34,289 nt of DNA from Pricia sp. (lineage in GTDB: Bacteria > Bacteroidota > Bacteroidia > Flavobacteriales > Flavobacteriaceae): assembly GCA_024635875.1 (NCBI GenBank), contig JAGXIC010000281.1, positions 1-34,289 on the forward strand, in the 5' to 3' direction. Position 1 is the stretch's first letter. Every line of letters starts with the position of its first letter. A program made the translations under genes and the position numbers. Below are positions 7,589 through 15,359 of this stretch, one piece after another. A model generated the notes under the pieces. The model made no database searches. It was not told the origin of the DNA and saw only the letters and a list, made by a program, of their open reading frames with translations.

Positions 7589-8398
7589 ATGCAGCAGAAA
7601 GTAGTCCTCATCACTGGAGGTTCTTCGGGTATCGGCAAGTCCATCGGTCTTTATCTACAATCCAAAGGACATAAAGTTTACGGTACTACAAGAAATTTAT
7701 CCAAAAACTCCGATTTTGAATGTTTTGAACTTATAGAGCTTGAGGTTACGGATCCGACAAGTATTCGTGCGGCCGTGCGACAGGTTCTCGATAGAGAAGC
7801 TAGGCTAGATGTGCTGGTCAACAATGCGGGCGTGGGTATTACAGGTCCGGTCGAAGAGACGCCGCATAAAGAAATAGTAAAAGCTTTCGATATTAATTTC
7901 AACGGACCATTACATCTGATCAAAGCCGTGCTTCCACAGATGAGACTTCAAAAATCAGGACTCATTATCAATATCACTTCTATTGCAGGTGCCATGGGAT
8001 TGCCCTATAGAGGCATCTACTCCGCAACAAAAGGGGCTATGGATGTGGTTTCGGAAGCATTGCGTATGGAAGTAAAAGACTTCGGGATACAAATTACCAC
8101 CGTGGCCCCAGGAGATTTTGCGACGAACATTGCCGCAGGCCGTTACCATGCGCCGATAGAGGATCAATCGCCCTATGGCAAGGGCTATGGCAAAACCTTG
8201 AACATGATCAACGAGGATGTCGCTACCGCCGAAGATCCTATCCTTGTGGCTAAGAAAGTTTTTGAAATTATCAATACGGCGAAACCCAAAGTACATTATA
8301 CGGTCGGCGATTCTATGCAAAAATTTTCCCTTTTCCTAAAAAAGATATTGCCCGATAAAATCTACGAGAAACTCGTGCTAAACCATTATAAATTGTAA
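7589..8398 (+). CDS. Short-chain dehydrogenase/reductase (SDR)
   Basis: NAD(P)-dependent oxidoreductase of the classical SDR family, 269 aa, cytoplasmic. The cofactor-binding motif TGGSSGIGKS is at 9-18 and NNAG at 78-81. The catalytic triad S131-Y144-K148 appears in NITSIAG and YSATKGAM. The segment VAPGDFATNIAAGR matches the usual PG loop after the active site. The substrate is not deducible; ketone or hydroxyl oxidoreduction on a lipid or small metabolite is usual for this subgroup. The ATG lies 31 bp after the SRP RNA terminal stem, so it may be transcribed by readthrough or from a promoter overlapping the RNA gene. The transaldolase-like gene follows 84 bp later on the same strand. Confidence 0.92.
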   Translation: MQQKVVLITGGSSGIGKSIGLYLQSKGHKVYGTTRNLSKNSDFECFELIELEVTDPTSIRAAVRQVLDREARLDVLVNNAGVGITGPVEETPHKEIVKAFDINFNGPLHLIKAVLPQMRLQKSGLIINITSIAGAMGLPYRGIYSATKGAMDVVSEALRMEVKDFGIQITTVAPGDFATNIAAGRYHAPIEDQSPYGKGYGKTLNMINEDVATAEDPILVAKKVFEIINTAKPKVHYTVGDSMQKFSLFLKKILPDKIYEKLVLNHYKL

Positions 8399-8482
8399 TT
8401 TTACGATACTCATATAATTATGAAGAGTATCAGCAGTTTATACTCCTCTAAATTCATATTAATCCTTTTAAAAAAGTAACGA

Positions 8483-9136
8483 ATGAAATTTTTTATAGAC
8501 ACGGCAAATTTAGATGAAATACGTGAGGCCCAAGAACTTGGAGTTTTGGACGGTGTAACAACCAATCCTTCCTTAATGGCCAAGGAAGGTATTACCGGAA
8601 GGGACAATATTTTGAAGCATTATGTAGATATCTGTGAAATTGTGGACGGAGACGTATCCGCAGAAGTGATTGCCACAGATTTTGATAAAATTATAAAGGA
8701 AGGGGAGCAGCTCGCCGAACTTCATGATCAAATAGTAGTAAAAGTGCCTATGATCGAGGACGGGGTAAAGGCCCTGAAGTATTTTTCGGATAGCGGTATC
8801 CGCACCAACTGCACACTAGTTTTCTCAGTTGGCCAGGCACTACTTGCCGCAAAAGCCGGAGCTACATACGTTTCACCTTTTATCGGAAGGCTTGACGATA
8901 TTTCCACGGATGGCCTGAACCTTATCGCCGAGATACGCCATATTTACGATAATTATGGTTATGAGACTCAAATTCTCGCTGCTTCGATACGTCATACCAT
9001 GCATATAATTAATTGTGCTAAAATTGGTGCCGATGTCATGACCGGCGGTCTATCTTCGATTAAAGGCCTGTTGAAGCATCCATTGACCGATAGCGGGCTG
9101 GAAAAATTCTTGGCGGATTATAAGAAAGGAAATTAA
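8483..9136 (+). CDS. fsa: Transaldolase / fructose-6-phosphate aldolase-like protein
   Basis: Small TIM-barrel class I aldolase, 217 aa, the length of the FSA/TalC-type subfamily. The N-terminus [13 protein letters not shown] and the motif [13 protein letters not shown] are family signatures. The Schiff-base lysine is K87 in IVVKVPM, followed by [20 protein letters not shown] and [11 protein letters not shown] (the phosphate site region), then AASIRHT. Members either transfer dihydroxyacetone units in the pentose phosphate pathway or cleave fructose 6-phosphate. In organisms of this group it often serves as the transaldolase, but sequence alone does not decide. It ends ahead of a strong terminator that it shares with the convergent gene. 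Confidence 0.9.
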   Translation: MKFFIDTANLDEIREAQELGVLDGVTTNPSLMAKEGITGRDNILKHYVDICEIVDGDVSAEVIATDFDKIIKEGEQLAELHDQIVVKVPMIEDGVKALKYFSDSGIRTNCTLVFSVGQALLAAKAGATYVSPFIGRLDDISTDGLNLIAEIRHIYDNYGYETQILAASIRHTMHIINCAKIGADVMTGGLSSIKGLLKHPLTDSGLEKFLADYKKGN

Positions 9137-9202
9137 TTTATTCCTGATTTTATAATTTAATCTAAACGCTGGTTTTGGCAAGGCGTACGGCGAAAAAGAA
9201 AG

Positions 9203-9240
9203 AACCGTGGAAGAGATGTTCAAAATCTTCCACGGTTTTG
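9203..9240. terminator. Bidirectional terminator between the aldolase and thioredoxin-like genes
   Basis: A perfect 12-bp stem, AACCGTGGAAGA (9203-9214) with TCTTCCACGGTT (9226-9237), encloses an 11-nt loop. It is followed by T residues on the plus strand and preceded by an A-rich stretch for the minus strand. It lies between convergent genes ending at 9136 and 9265. Confidence 0.85.
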
Positions 9241-9264
9241 CTTTATACGCCTCTGTCAAATCGA

Positions 9265-10650
9265 TTATATAGGCTTATAGACATCGGCGAAGGCGTCTAC
9301 GATATGCCCGTCATCGGTAATGATACATTTGTTGAGCCGGTCGATAACCAAGGATTTCGTGAGGGCATCAAAGTCCCTGGCGTGGTACTGCATTTTTTTG
9401 TCGAGTTCAGAGGTTTCCAATAGGCCTTTCCAAATATTTTCAGGGGTTTTGATGTTGATGCCTACAAATCGGTATTCCGGTTTTTCAGCAGTGAGCTTCC
9501 CAACTCTTCGTTTTATGTGTTCGAAGTGAGTGCGATTGGTACCCGACCAAAAGTAGAAAACGGTTTTCTTTTTCCCTGCTATGTCGGGTAAAGAAATCAT
9601 ATTTCCATCTAAATCGGAAACGGCTACATCGGGAATTTCTTTGTGGGGCTGAATGTTTTTGATGCCCTCATAGAGCGCATCGATTTCTTGCATATGTCGG
9701 TTATTGTCCGAAAGTTTATGAAAACGATCTATAAATTCCTCATTGTTTTCTTCCTGATCATTGACGTTCAGCAAATAGTTAAAGGCAACATACCTAAAAA
9801 GATTGTCCCTTAAATCTTTCTCCTTGACCAGACTGTCAATCAATTTCAGTTTATGCATGTTGAAATGCAGCAGGTCTCTTACCCTAACCTTTTTGGTAGC
9901 GCAGTCGTGGGTACAGGTCATATATGACAGATTGTCCATATGATTGTTCATAAAGTGATAATAGGGGCGGAGATACGTGAGGTCTTTGTCGTTAAAGGTC
10001 AAGTCTGCCCGATAATCATAAAAATTCTCTGGAAGTTTGCCGATTACATTTTCCCCGGTAAATTTTTTATGTTTGAAAAGATATTCTTCTTTATAGGAGT
10101 TATAGTTATAGACCACACTTGCCTTACCGATTTTTTCCTTCTTCTCTGAAAGGGCGCTTCCTTTATTCAAATCCGTAAGTGCATCGAGGCGTATTTGTTT
10201 AAGGGAATCAATCTTACCCGCAAAAACCACGGCATTCAATCGGTAAAAAGTTCGTATAAGGCTAGCTTCTTCTTCGTTCGCCAGAAAGAGATCTAAAAGA
10301 AAATTATTTATTTCCTCGCCCTTTCCCGAAAAAATAAGCGACTCGTCAAAATAAAGGGTATTCAGCCGAATCATCAGGCTATCTCCTCTTTCAAGATAGA
10401 CATATTGCAATTCGGGCTCATGGTTGAAATGGTACAGTCCCTCGGATATGGAATCGAATGTGAAGGCAAACCTATTCTGTTCGTCCAGTTTTGCGGAGTC
10501 GAGGGCAATGTCGCCTCTGAACAATACAACGTATTCGCTAGTAGGATTAACGATTTCCCCGGCGAAAAATGCGTTTTTGGGATTTTTTTCTCCTGTTCCA
10601 CATCCCACCAGCATGCACAGAGAAAAATAATAAAAAAACAGTTTGCCCAT
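9265..10650 (-). CDS. Thioredoxin-fold lipoprotein lacking CxxC (TlpA-like)
   Basis: Exported protein of the TlpA/DUF4369-like group common in Bacteroidota. The ATG at 10650 gives 461 aa starting MGKLFFYYFSLCMLVGCG, a lipoprotein signal with acceptor C17. An ATG at 10677 would add nine residues but lies too close to the candidate -7 element at 10688-10695. An N-terminal beta-rich domain (about 25-115) resembles DUF4369. A helical middle follows, then a C-terminal thioredoxin-like fold (about 340-455) with KKTVFYFWSGTNRTHFEHI and YRFVGINIKTPENIW. The position where active members have WCxxC reads WSGTNRTH (368-375), so the redox cysteines are gone. A pair C-T-H-D-C is present in the helical part instead. 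The role is unknown. Confidence 0.82.
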   Translation of the reverse strand: MGKLFFYYFSLCMLVGCGTGEKNPKNAFFAGEIVNPTSEYVVLFRGDIALDSAKLDEQNRFAFTFDSISEGLYHFNHEPELQYVYLERGDSLMIRLNTLYFDESLIFSGKGEEINNFLLDLFLANEEEASLIRTFYRLNAVVFAGKIDSLKQIRLDALTDLNKGSALSEKKEKIGKASVVYNYNSYKEEYLFKHKKFTGENVIGKLPENFYDYRADLTFNDKDLTYLRPYYHFMNNHMDNLSYMTCTHDCATKKVRVRDLLHFNMHKLKLIDSLVKEKDLRDNLFRYVAFNYLLNVNDQEENNEEFIDRFHKLSDNNRHMQEIDALYEGIKNIQPHKEIPDVAVSDLDGNMISLPDIAGKKKTVFYFWSGTNRTHFEHIKRRVGKLTAEKPEYRFVGINIKTPENIWKGLLETSELDKKMQYHARDFDALTKSLVIDRLNKCIITDDGHIVDAFADVYKPI

Positions 10651-10687
10651 ATAGCTTAGGTACTTGTATCTTAGCACAAGTTCTAAC

Positions 10688-10695
10688 CAAATTTA
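10688..10695 (-). promoter_or_regulatory. Candidate -7 element for the thioredoxin-like gene
   Basis: The minus strand reads TAAATTTG, matching TAnnTTTG. Transcription would begin near 10682. This leaves a leader of about 30 nt before the ATG at 10650 but almost none before the ATG at 10677, which favours the shorter start. No good -33 element is seen. Confidence 0.35.
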
Positions 10696-10781
10696 CGCAA
10701 CCCTCGTACCCCACGCTGTTAATACCGAGTTAAAAATAAATTTGGACAAGTCAATGAAATCGGTAAAAGTATCTTGATTAA

Positions 10782-10817
10782 TTCATTGGCTAAGCCAATG
10801 AAAATTCCGTATTTTTG
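10782..10817 (+). promoter_or_regulatory. Promoter with overlapping inverted repeat upstream of the ABC-F gene
   Basis: A -7 element TATTTTTG (10810-10817) lies 24 bp before the ATG at 10842. TTG at 10786-10788 could serve as -33, with a slightly long 21-bp spacer. A perfect inverted repeat TTCATTGGC-TAA-GCCAATGAA (10782-10802) covers the -33 position, so a bound dimeric regulator could block or help the polymerase. Confidence 0.5.
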
Positions 10818-10841
10818 CACGGATTTTTAAAAAGATAAAAT

Positions 10842-12470
10842 ATGTTGTCGGTATCAAATTTATCCGTTCAATTTGGAAAAAGGATTTTGTTCGATGAGGT
10901 AAACGTGACTTTTACGCAAGGGAACTGTTATGGTGTGATCGGAGCAAATGGGGCAGGTAAGTCGACCTTTCTCAGGATTCTTTCCGGACAGATCGATCCC
11001 ACCTCGGGCCGCGTAAACCTCGAACCCGGAAAACGGATGTCCATTTTAGAGCAGGATCACAAAGCCTACGATGCCTCGACCGTTTTGGAAACCGTGGTTA
11101 TGGGTAACAAGCCTTTGTTTTCCATCAAACGACAAATCGATGCTCTTTACGCCGATTATACCGACGACAATGCCGATAAAATCGGGGAGTTACAGGTAGA
11201 ATTCGAAGAAATGAACGGATGGAACGCCGACAGCAATGCGGCAGCATTATTATCTAACTTGGGTATACCCGAAGAATTGCACCATACCACTATGGCCGAA
11301 ATGGATTCCAAATTAAAGGTACGGGTACTATTGGCCCAGGCTCTTTTTGGAAATCCAGATGTGCTCATCATGGATGAACCTACCAACGATCTGGATTATG
11401 AAACCATCCACTGGTTGGAAAATTTTTTGGCCAATTACGAGAACACCGTAATCGTTGTTTCCCACGACCGTCATTTTCTAGATTCCGTATGTACCAGTAT
11501 TGCCGATATCGATTTCGGAAAGATGAACCTGTATTCCGGCAATTACACCTTTTGGTACGAAAGTAGCCAATTGGCGGCCCGCCAGCGTGCACAACAGAAT
11601 AAAAAAGCAGAGGAAAAGGCCAAAGAATTGCAAGAATTCATCGCCCGTTTCAGTGCCAATGTCGCCAAGAGCAAGCAAGCGACCTCGCGTAAGAAGATGC
11701 TATCAAAATTAAAGATAGAGGATATAAAGCCATCGAGCAGAAGATACCCGGCCATCATCTTTGATCGGGAGCGGGAAGCAGGCGACCAAATATTGAACGT
11801 TGACAAACTTGCCGCTTCCACTGAAGATGGCGAGCTGCTTTTCGAAAACGTAAACGTAAATCTTGCCAAGGGAGATAAGGTAGCCATCATTTCAAAGGAT
11901 TCACGAGCGACGTCGGCTTTTTACGAAATTATCAATGATAATAAAAAAGCTGATGCCGGTTCTTTTCAATGGGGCATTACTACAAACCAATCTTACCTTC
12001 CAGCCGATAACTCCGATTTTTTTCAAGAAAATATCAGTCTGGTCGATTGGCTGCGCCAATGGGTCAAGACCGAAGAGGAGCGAGAAGAAGTCTATATCCG
12101 CGGATTCTTAGGAAAAATGCTTTTCAGTGGTGAGGAAGCCCTCAAAAAATGCACGGTTTTGTCGGGTGGTGAAAAAGTGCGTTGCATGTTGAGCCGTATG
12201 ATGATGCAACGTGCCAATGTGTTGATGCTAGACGAGCCTACGAACCACTTGGATTTGGAGAGTATCACTGCTTTCAACAACTCGTTAAAAAATTTCAAGG
12301 GCACAGTACTTTTCACGACCCATGACCACGAATTTGCACAAACCGTCGCCGATCGAATCATCGAATTGACCCCTAAAGGCAACATTGACAGATATTTGAC
12401 GTTTGAAGAGTATATGTCTGACAAGTCATTGCGGGAGCAGCGCGATAAAATGTACGCTGTACCGGCTTAG
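10842..12470 (+). CDS. ABC-F ATPase, YbiT-like
   Basis: Soluble twin-ATPase of the ABC-F family, which acts on ribosomes and not as a transporter. It has 542 aa and no membrane segments. The first half has an intact Walker A GANGAGKST (34-42), Walker B/catalytic E in LIMDEPTNDLD (E179) and H208. Its signature position reads MDSKLK (154-159), not LSGGQ. The interdomain linker (about 240-305) carries the YbiT-type segment FIARFSANVAKSKQATSR. The second half has an intact signature LSGGE (440-444), Walker B LMLDEPTNHLD (E465) and H494, but its Walker A position reads SKDSRATSA (351-359), without the lysine. One composite site is thus intact and the other degenerate. The start and length fit the family. 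The gene stands alone behind its own promoter. Confidence 0.93.
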   Translation: MLSVSNLSVQFGKRILFDEVNVTFTQGNCYGVIGANGAGKSTFLRILSGQIDPTSGRVNLEPGKRMSILEQDHKAYDASTVLETVVMGNKPLFSIKRQIDALYADYTDDNADKIGELQVEFEEMNGWNADSNAAALLSNLGIPEELHHTTMAEMDSKLKVRVLLAQALFGNPDVLIMDEPTNDLDYETIHWLENFLANYENTVIVVSHDRHFLDSVCTSIADIDFGKMNLYSGNYTFWYESSQLAARQRAQQNKKAEEKAKELQEFIARFSANVAKSKQATSRKKMLSKLKIEDIKPSSRRYPAIIFDREREAGDQILNVDKLAASTEDGELLFENVNVNLAKGDKVAIISKDSRATSAFYEIINDNKKADAGSFQWGITTNQSYLPADNSDFFQENISLVDWLRQWVKTEEEREEVYIRGFLGKMLFSGEEALKKCTVLSGGEKVRCMLSRMMMQRANVLMLDEPTNHLDLESITAFNNSLKNFKGTVLFTTHDHEFAQTVADRIIELTPKGNIDRYLTFEEYMSDKSLREQRDKMYAVPA

Positions 12471-12575
12471 GAAGTACAAGTCGTGGCTTTTTGTTTTACC
12501 TACGAATGGTGTTTATAGCGCCTTCGAATAAAAAGTCAAGATAAGTTCACCTCTTTCAACCCAAATCTTGACATC

Positions 12576-13709
12576 ATGAAACCCTACAATCTAATTTATG
12601 CCTTCATGGCATTGTTCGTCGTTGGTTGCAGTACGTCCGATGAACCTACCAAAGATGATGGCAAAATCGAACAAAGCGTCGAAGCCAACTACACTTTACT
12701 TTTAAATACCGGAGGAATACTCACTGGTAAGCTCCTAAACGGAGATGCCGAGACGCTGAACGTGAACGATGGCGCAAGTGGATTTACCGCTATTGCCGAA
12801 CCCCAATTAATTTCGGACGAAGGTAAAGTTTTGACCGCGTATCACAAAACCTCGAGCTGTGGAGGCACTATTACTGTTCACGATTTCAATAACGTTACGT
12901 CTAAGAGCTTTGACATATTCGCAGACTTGGGTGCGTGCAATCTTACCGCAAAGGCCATCGTTAAAGGAGGCAACATCCTATATGTGGCCTATAAAAAAGA
13001 AATTAGTTTTGAAATCACCGAGTTTTGGGTAAGGGCCGTGGATATCTCGGGAGCCGAAACCACTTTTAAAGATGCGCAGCTTGAGTTTGATCCGGTGGGT
13101 CTTGCCTTTTCCAATGCTAGACTTTTTATCATGGGTCTCGATGAAGACGTATCAGGCGAGCATAAGCTCACCGTTTTAAGTGAGGACACGAATACGGAGA
13201 TTTACAAAGACAACCTTGGGTTTGATGCCCGTAGTATATTAAAAAATCCGGAAGGAAATATTATCGTGGCGTACGATAACCTTCATACTACCATTAACAG
13301 CAAGACTTTGGATGAAGCCTACACCAATTACGGTCCAGATTCCGCACCTAATTTTGCGACATCCGAACTTAGGCACTTTGACAGTAATGGAAAAATGTAT
13401 TACGCCATGTTAGCGGGCACTCATAGCGTGTATTTACAAATACCGGCAGTATATGATTTCGATAAAAATTCAGCTGTGCTATACGCCTTCGAGAATTTTT
13501 TGACCGAAGTACAACTTAAGTTTGAGTTTGAAATAGAGAATACCACTTTGGTACATTACGACGAAGTCAATAATCTTCTACTGGTCGGATATAAGAAATC
13601 TGGGGAAGGAAAAAAAGGGGGACTTTTAAGAATCAATCCCGTTCCGCAGCCTAAATTTGCTGGTAATCTTGATTTAGATGGCGTGCCCTATTCCATTTAT
13701 ATCAATTGA
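12576..13709 (+). CDS. Hypothetical lipoprotein, 377 aa
   Basis: Not recognised. The start MKPYNLIYAFMALFVVGCSTSDEP is a clear lipoprotein signal with acceptor C18, followed by an acidic flexible stretch rich in D, E and K. The rest is beta-rich with repeated strand-turn patterns (for example GNILYVAYKKEISF, GNIIVAYDNLHTTI, NNLLLVGYKKSGEG), spaced roughly as in a beta-propeller. That fold is an inference. It has no catalytic motif. It lies 105 bp after the ABC-F gene, with no clear promoter between, and ends at a terminator shared with the convergent gene at 13779. Probably a surface or periplasmic protein of the outer envelope. Confidence 0.75.
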   Translation: MKPYNLIYAFMALFVVGCSTSDEPTKDDGKIEQSVEANYTLLLNTGGILTGKLLNGDAETLNVNDGASGFTAIAEPQLISDEGKVLTAYHKTSSCGGTITVHDFNNVTSKSFDIFADLGACNLTAKAIVKGGNILYVAYKKEISFEITEFWVRAVDISGAETTFKDAQLEFDPVGLAFSNARLFIMGLDEDVSGEHKLTVLSEDTNTEIYKDNLGFDARSILKNPEGNIIVAYDNLHTTINSKTLDEAYTNYGPDSAPNFATSELRHFDSNGKMYYAMLAGTHSVYLQIPAVYDFDKNSAVLYAFENFLTEVQLKFEFEIENTTLVHYDEVNNLLLVGYKKSGEGKKGGLLRINPVPQPKFAGNLDLDGVPYSIYIN

Positions 13710-13723
13710 AATCGGCATAAAAT

Positions 13724-13762
13724 AAAAAGGCATTCCAAATTTTTGGGATGCCTTTTTATTTT
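13724..13762. terminator. Bidirectional terminator
   Basis: The stem AAAAAGGCATTCC / GGGATGCCTTTTT has one G-T wobble and a short A/T loop, and runs into TTTTTATTTT. Its A-rich 5' arm gives a T tract on the other strand. It lies between convergent genes ending at 13709 (+) and 13779 (-). Confidence 0.85.
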
Positions 13763-13778
13763 GATATGCTTTTCAGCA

Positions 13779-14498
13779 TCACGCATTAAAATACTTACTG
13801 TTCCAAATAGCCGGATTAAAGTTTTTACCTAGGGCAAAGCCGTAGAAGATTACAATCGAGGCAATACATTTGAACATAAAGAAGAAAATAATCCAAAATT
13901 CTGTGGTGGAACTACTTTTTGAAAAAAGACCTTCAGGAACGAGAGTTGTGACTAAATAACTTACAACTAAAGTCACAAAGATGAGGTTGACAATGCCTTT
14001 AAAAGGCCACATCAACCACTTCCGTAACGGGTGCAAATCGTTGCCCCATTTGTGTATCAGATAAAAATAGTTGTTTCCAATGGGGGCAAAAAGTAAGGGA
14101 TCATCCTTATCCTCCAATTTAAACAATTTTGAAGGTGCGATAATTTTGAAGCCTTTGACCTCAATGTTATGTTCTTTTTCAAGCCTTTTGATTTTCGACA
14201 CGGCATCAGGCGGAATCTTGCCTTTGAAATATTTTGAGTTTAGAAAACGTAACCTGTAATCGATACAAATTTCTCGTATTTGATCAATATGATAGATGCG
14301 GTCAGTTTCCAAAAGGTCGAAATCGAAGGCGTTTATAATGTTATCCTGCCCTCCGCTAATATTCTTTTCAATGCGTTCGTGACATTCGGAATCGGCAGCC
14401 AAAATTTTTTGGACCTCCGCCAAAATACCCTGAGAAACTTTTTCATCGTCTTTTAGACGGATTAGTTTCTCTTCAATGTTAGTTCTTTTTAATAGCAT
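13779..14498 (-). CDS. Hypothetical protein with two C-terminal membrane helices, 239 aa
   Basis: Not recognised. The first ~160 residues are charged, helical and cytoplasmic in character (LKDDEKVSQGILAEVQKILAAD, IDQIREICIDYRLRFLNSKYF). A turn region follows with LLFAPIGNNYFYLIHKWGND. Two hydrophobic helices come near the C-terminus (about 168-190, GIVNLIFVTLVVSYLVTTLV, and about 203-225, FWIIFFFMFKCIASIVIFYG). The topology is therefore a cytoplasmic N-terminal domain on a hairpin membrane anchor. There is no enzymatic motif. A -7 type element lies at 14515-14522. The neighbours, an unknown lipoprotein and a fasciclin protein, give no functional hint. Confidence 0.72.
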   Translation of the reverse strand: MLLKRTNIEEKLIRLKDDEKVSQGILAEVQKILAADSECHERIEKNISGGQDNIINAFDFDLLETDRIYHIDQIREICIDYRLRFLNSKYFKGKIPPDAVSKIKRLEKEHNIEVKGFKIIAPSKLFKLEDKDDPLLFAPIGNNYFYLIHKWGNDLHPLRKWLMWPFKGIVNLIFVTLVVSYLVTTLVPEGLFSKSSSTTEFWIIFFFMFKCIASIVIFYGFALGKNFNPAIWNSKYFNA

Positions 14499-14514
14499 TT
14501 ATTTTCTTTTATTC

Positions 14515-14522
14515 CAAATTTA
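14515..14522 (-). promoter_or_regulatory. Candidate -7 element for the 239-aa gene
   Basis: The minus strand reads TAAATTTG (TAnnTTTG match), 16 bases before the ATG at 14498, giving a very short leader. No clear -33 element. Confidence 0.35.
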
Positions 14523-14691
14523 AGCATTTCATCGCTAAACTGGATTTTATTTGGGAGCACGAAAGTTAATATTTTGTTAATTGGAATATGGGTTTTATTG
14601 GTTTTTAAACTTAAAATTGCTTTTCATTGTACCTTGTCGAATCAATTTGTCCGTTCATCGACCTCATGATCTATCAAGTCCTTAATTTGCC

Positions 14692-15258
14692 ATGAAAAGT
14701 TACATTACCGCTTCGTTTTTAACTTTCTTAGTCACTATTTGTTCAGTTTCAGCACAGGAATTTTCATCCCAATCGCCAAAACGGGTCCCGGTTTTGGAAG
14801 TAAAGAAGTTATCCATACTACGCACAGCCCAGGCTTCTGAGAAGTATCAGACGCTGTTGTCTGTAATAATAGCGACCGACCTCAAGGAATTACTTGACCA
14901 TTCGGGGCCGTTTACGGTATTTGCACCCTCTGACCTTGCCTTTGAGAAATTATCCGGCACCTCCTTTGATGATTTAATGCATCCTGATAACCAAAAAGAA
15001 CTTAAGGCCTTATTGAGCTATCATATCGTTGCTGGCAAAATCTCCGCATCAAAAATTTTAAAGGCTTTGAGCAGGGGTGGTGGCAAGACTACCTTTACGA
15101 GCCTTCAAGGCGATATAATTACAGCTACTATTAAAGGAATCGATATTATTTTAAGTGATAGTTTTGGGAATACGGCTACAATTGTTGTAGCAGATACTAA
15201 CCAACAGAACGGAATAATTCACGAAATCGATGCAGTAATGAGACCTCAAGAACTTTGA
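14692..15258 (+). CDS. Secreted fasciclin (FAS1) domain protein
   Basis: Exported protein of 188 aa with one FAS1 adhesion-type domain. The signal peptide MKSYITASFLTFLVTICSVSA is followed by Q-E-F at the probable cleavage site. The FAS1 domain spans about 50-186. It shows the first conserved box GPFTVFAPSDLAFEKL, the middle YHIVAGKI that marks the H box, and the last box NGIIHEIDAVMRP. Fasciclin domains mediate cell-surface or matrix interactions, though in small bacterial members the ligand is unknown. A second fasciclin gene in this window (32579) has the same architecture, so they are probably paralogues. No terminator is evident before pheT on the other strand. Confidence 0.9.
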   Translation: MKSYITASFLTFLVTICSVSAQEFSSQSPKRVPVLEVKKLSILRTAQASEKYQTLLSVIIATDLKELLDHSGPFTVFAPSDLAFEKLSGTSFDDLMHPDNQKELKALLSYHIVAGKISASKILKALSRGGGKTTFTSLQGDIITATIKGIDIILSDSFGNTATIVVADTNQQNGIIHEIDAVMRPQEL

Positions 15259-15359
15259 GAAATATCTTTGCTTCGTTATTTTTGCGGTCGGCACGGCTAA
15301 GAAGTAGCAATTCAACTATAGTTATAATTGCCTACTGCGATGGCCAACTGCCATCAATT

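Noticed and set aside
7440-7600. Possible riboswitch ahead of the SDR gene
   Set aside because: The structure and GGAA/AGCA motif fit SRP RNA with its own promoter and terminator, leaving no separate leader.
15339-15355. GATGGC-N5-GCCATC hairpin as a pheT or fasciclin terminator
   Set aside because: Only six base pairs and no T run on either side; too weak to call.
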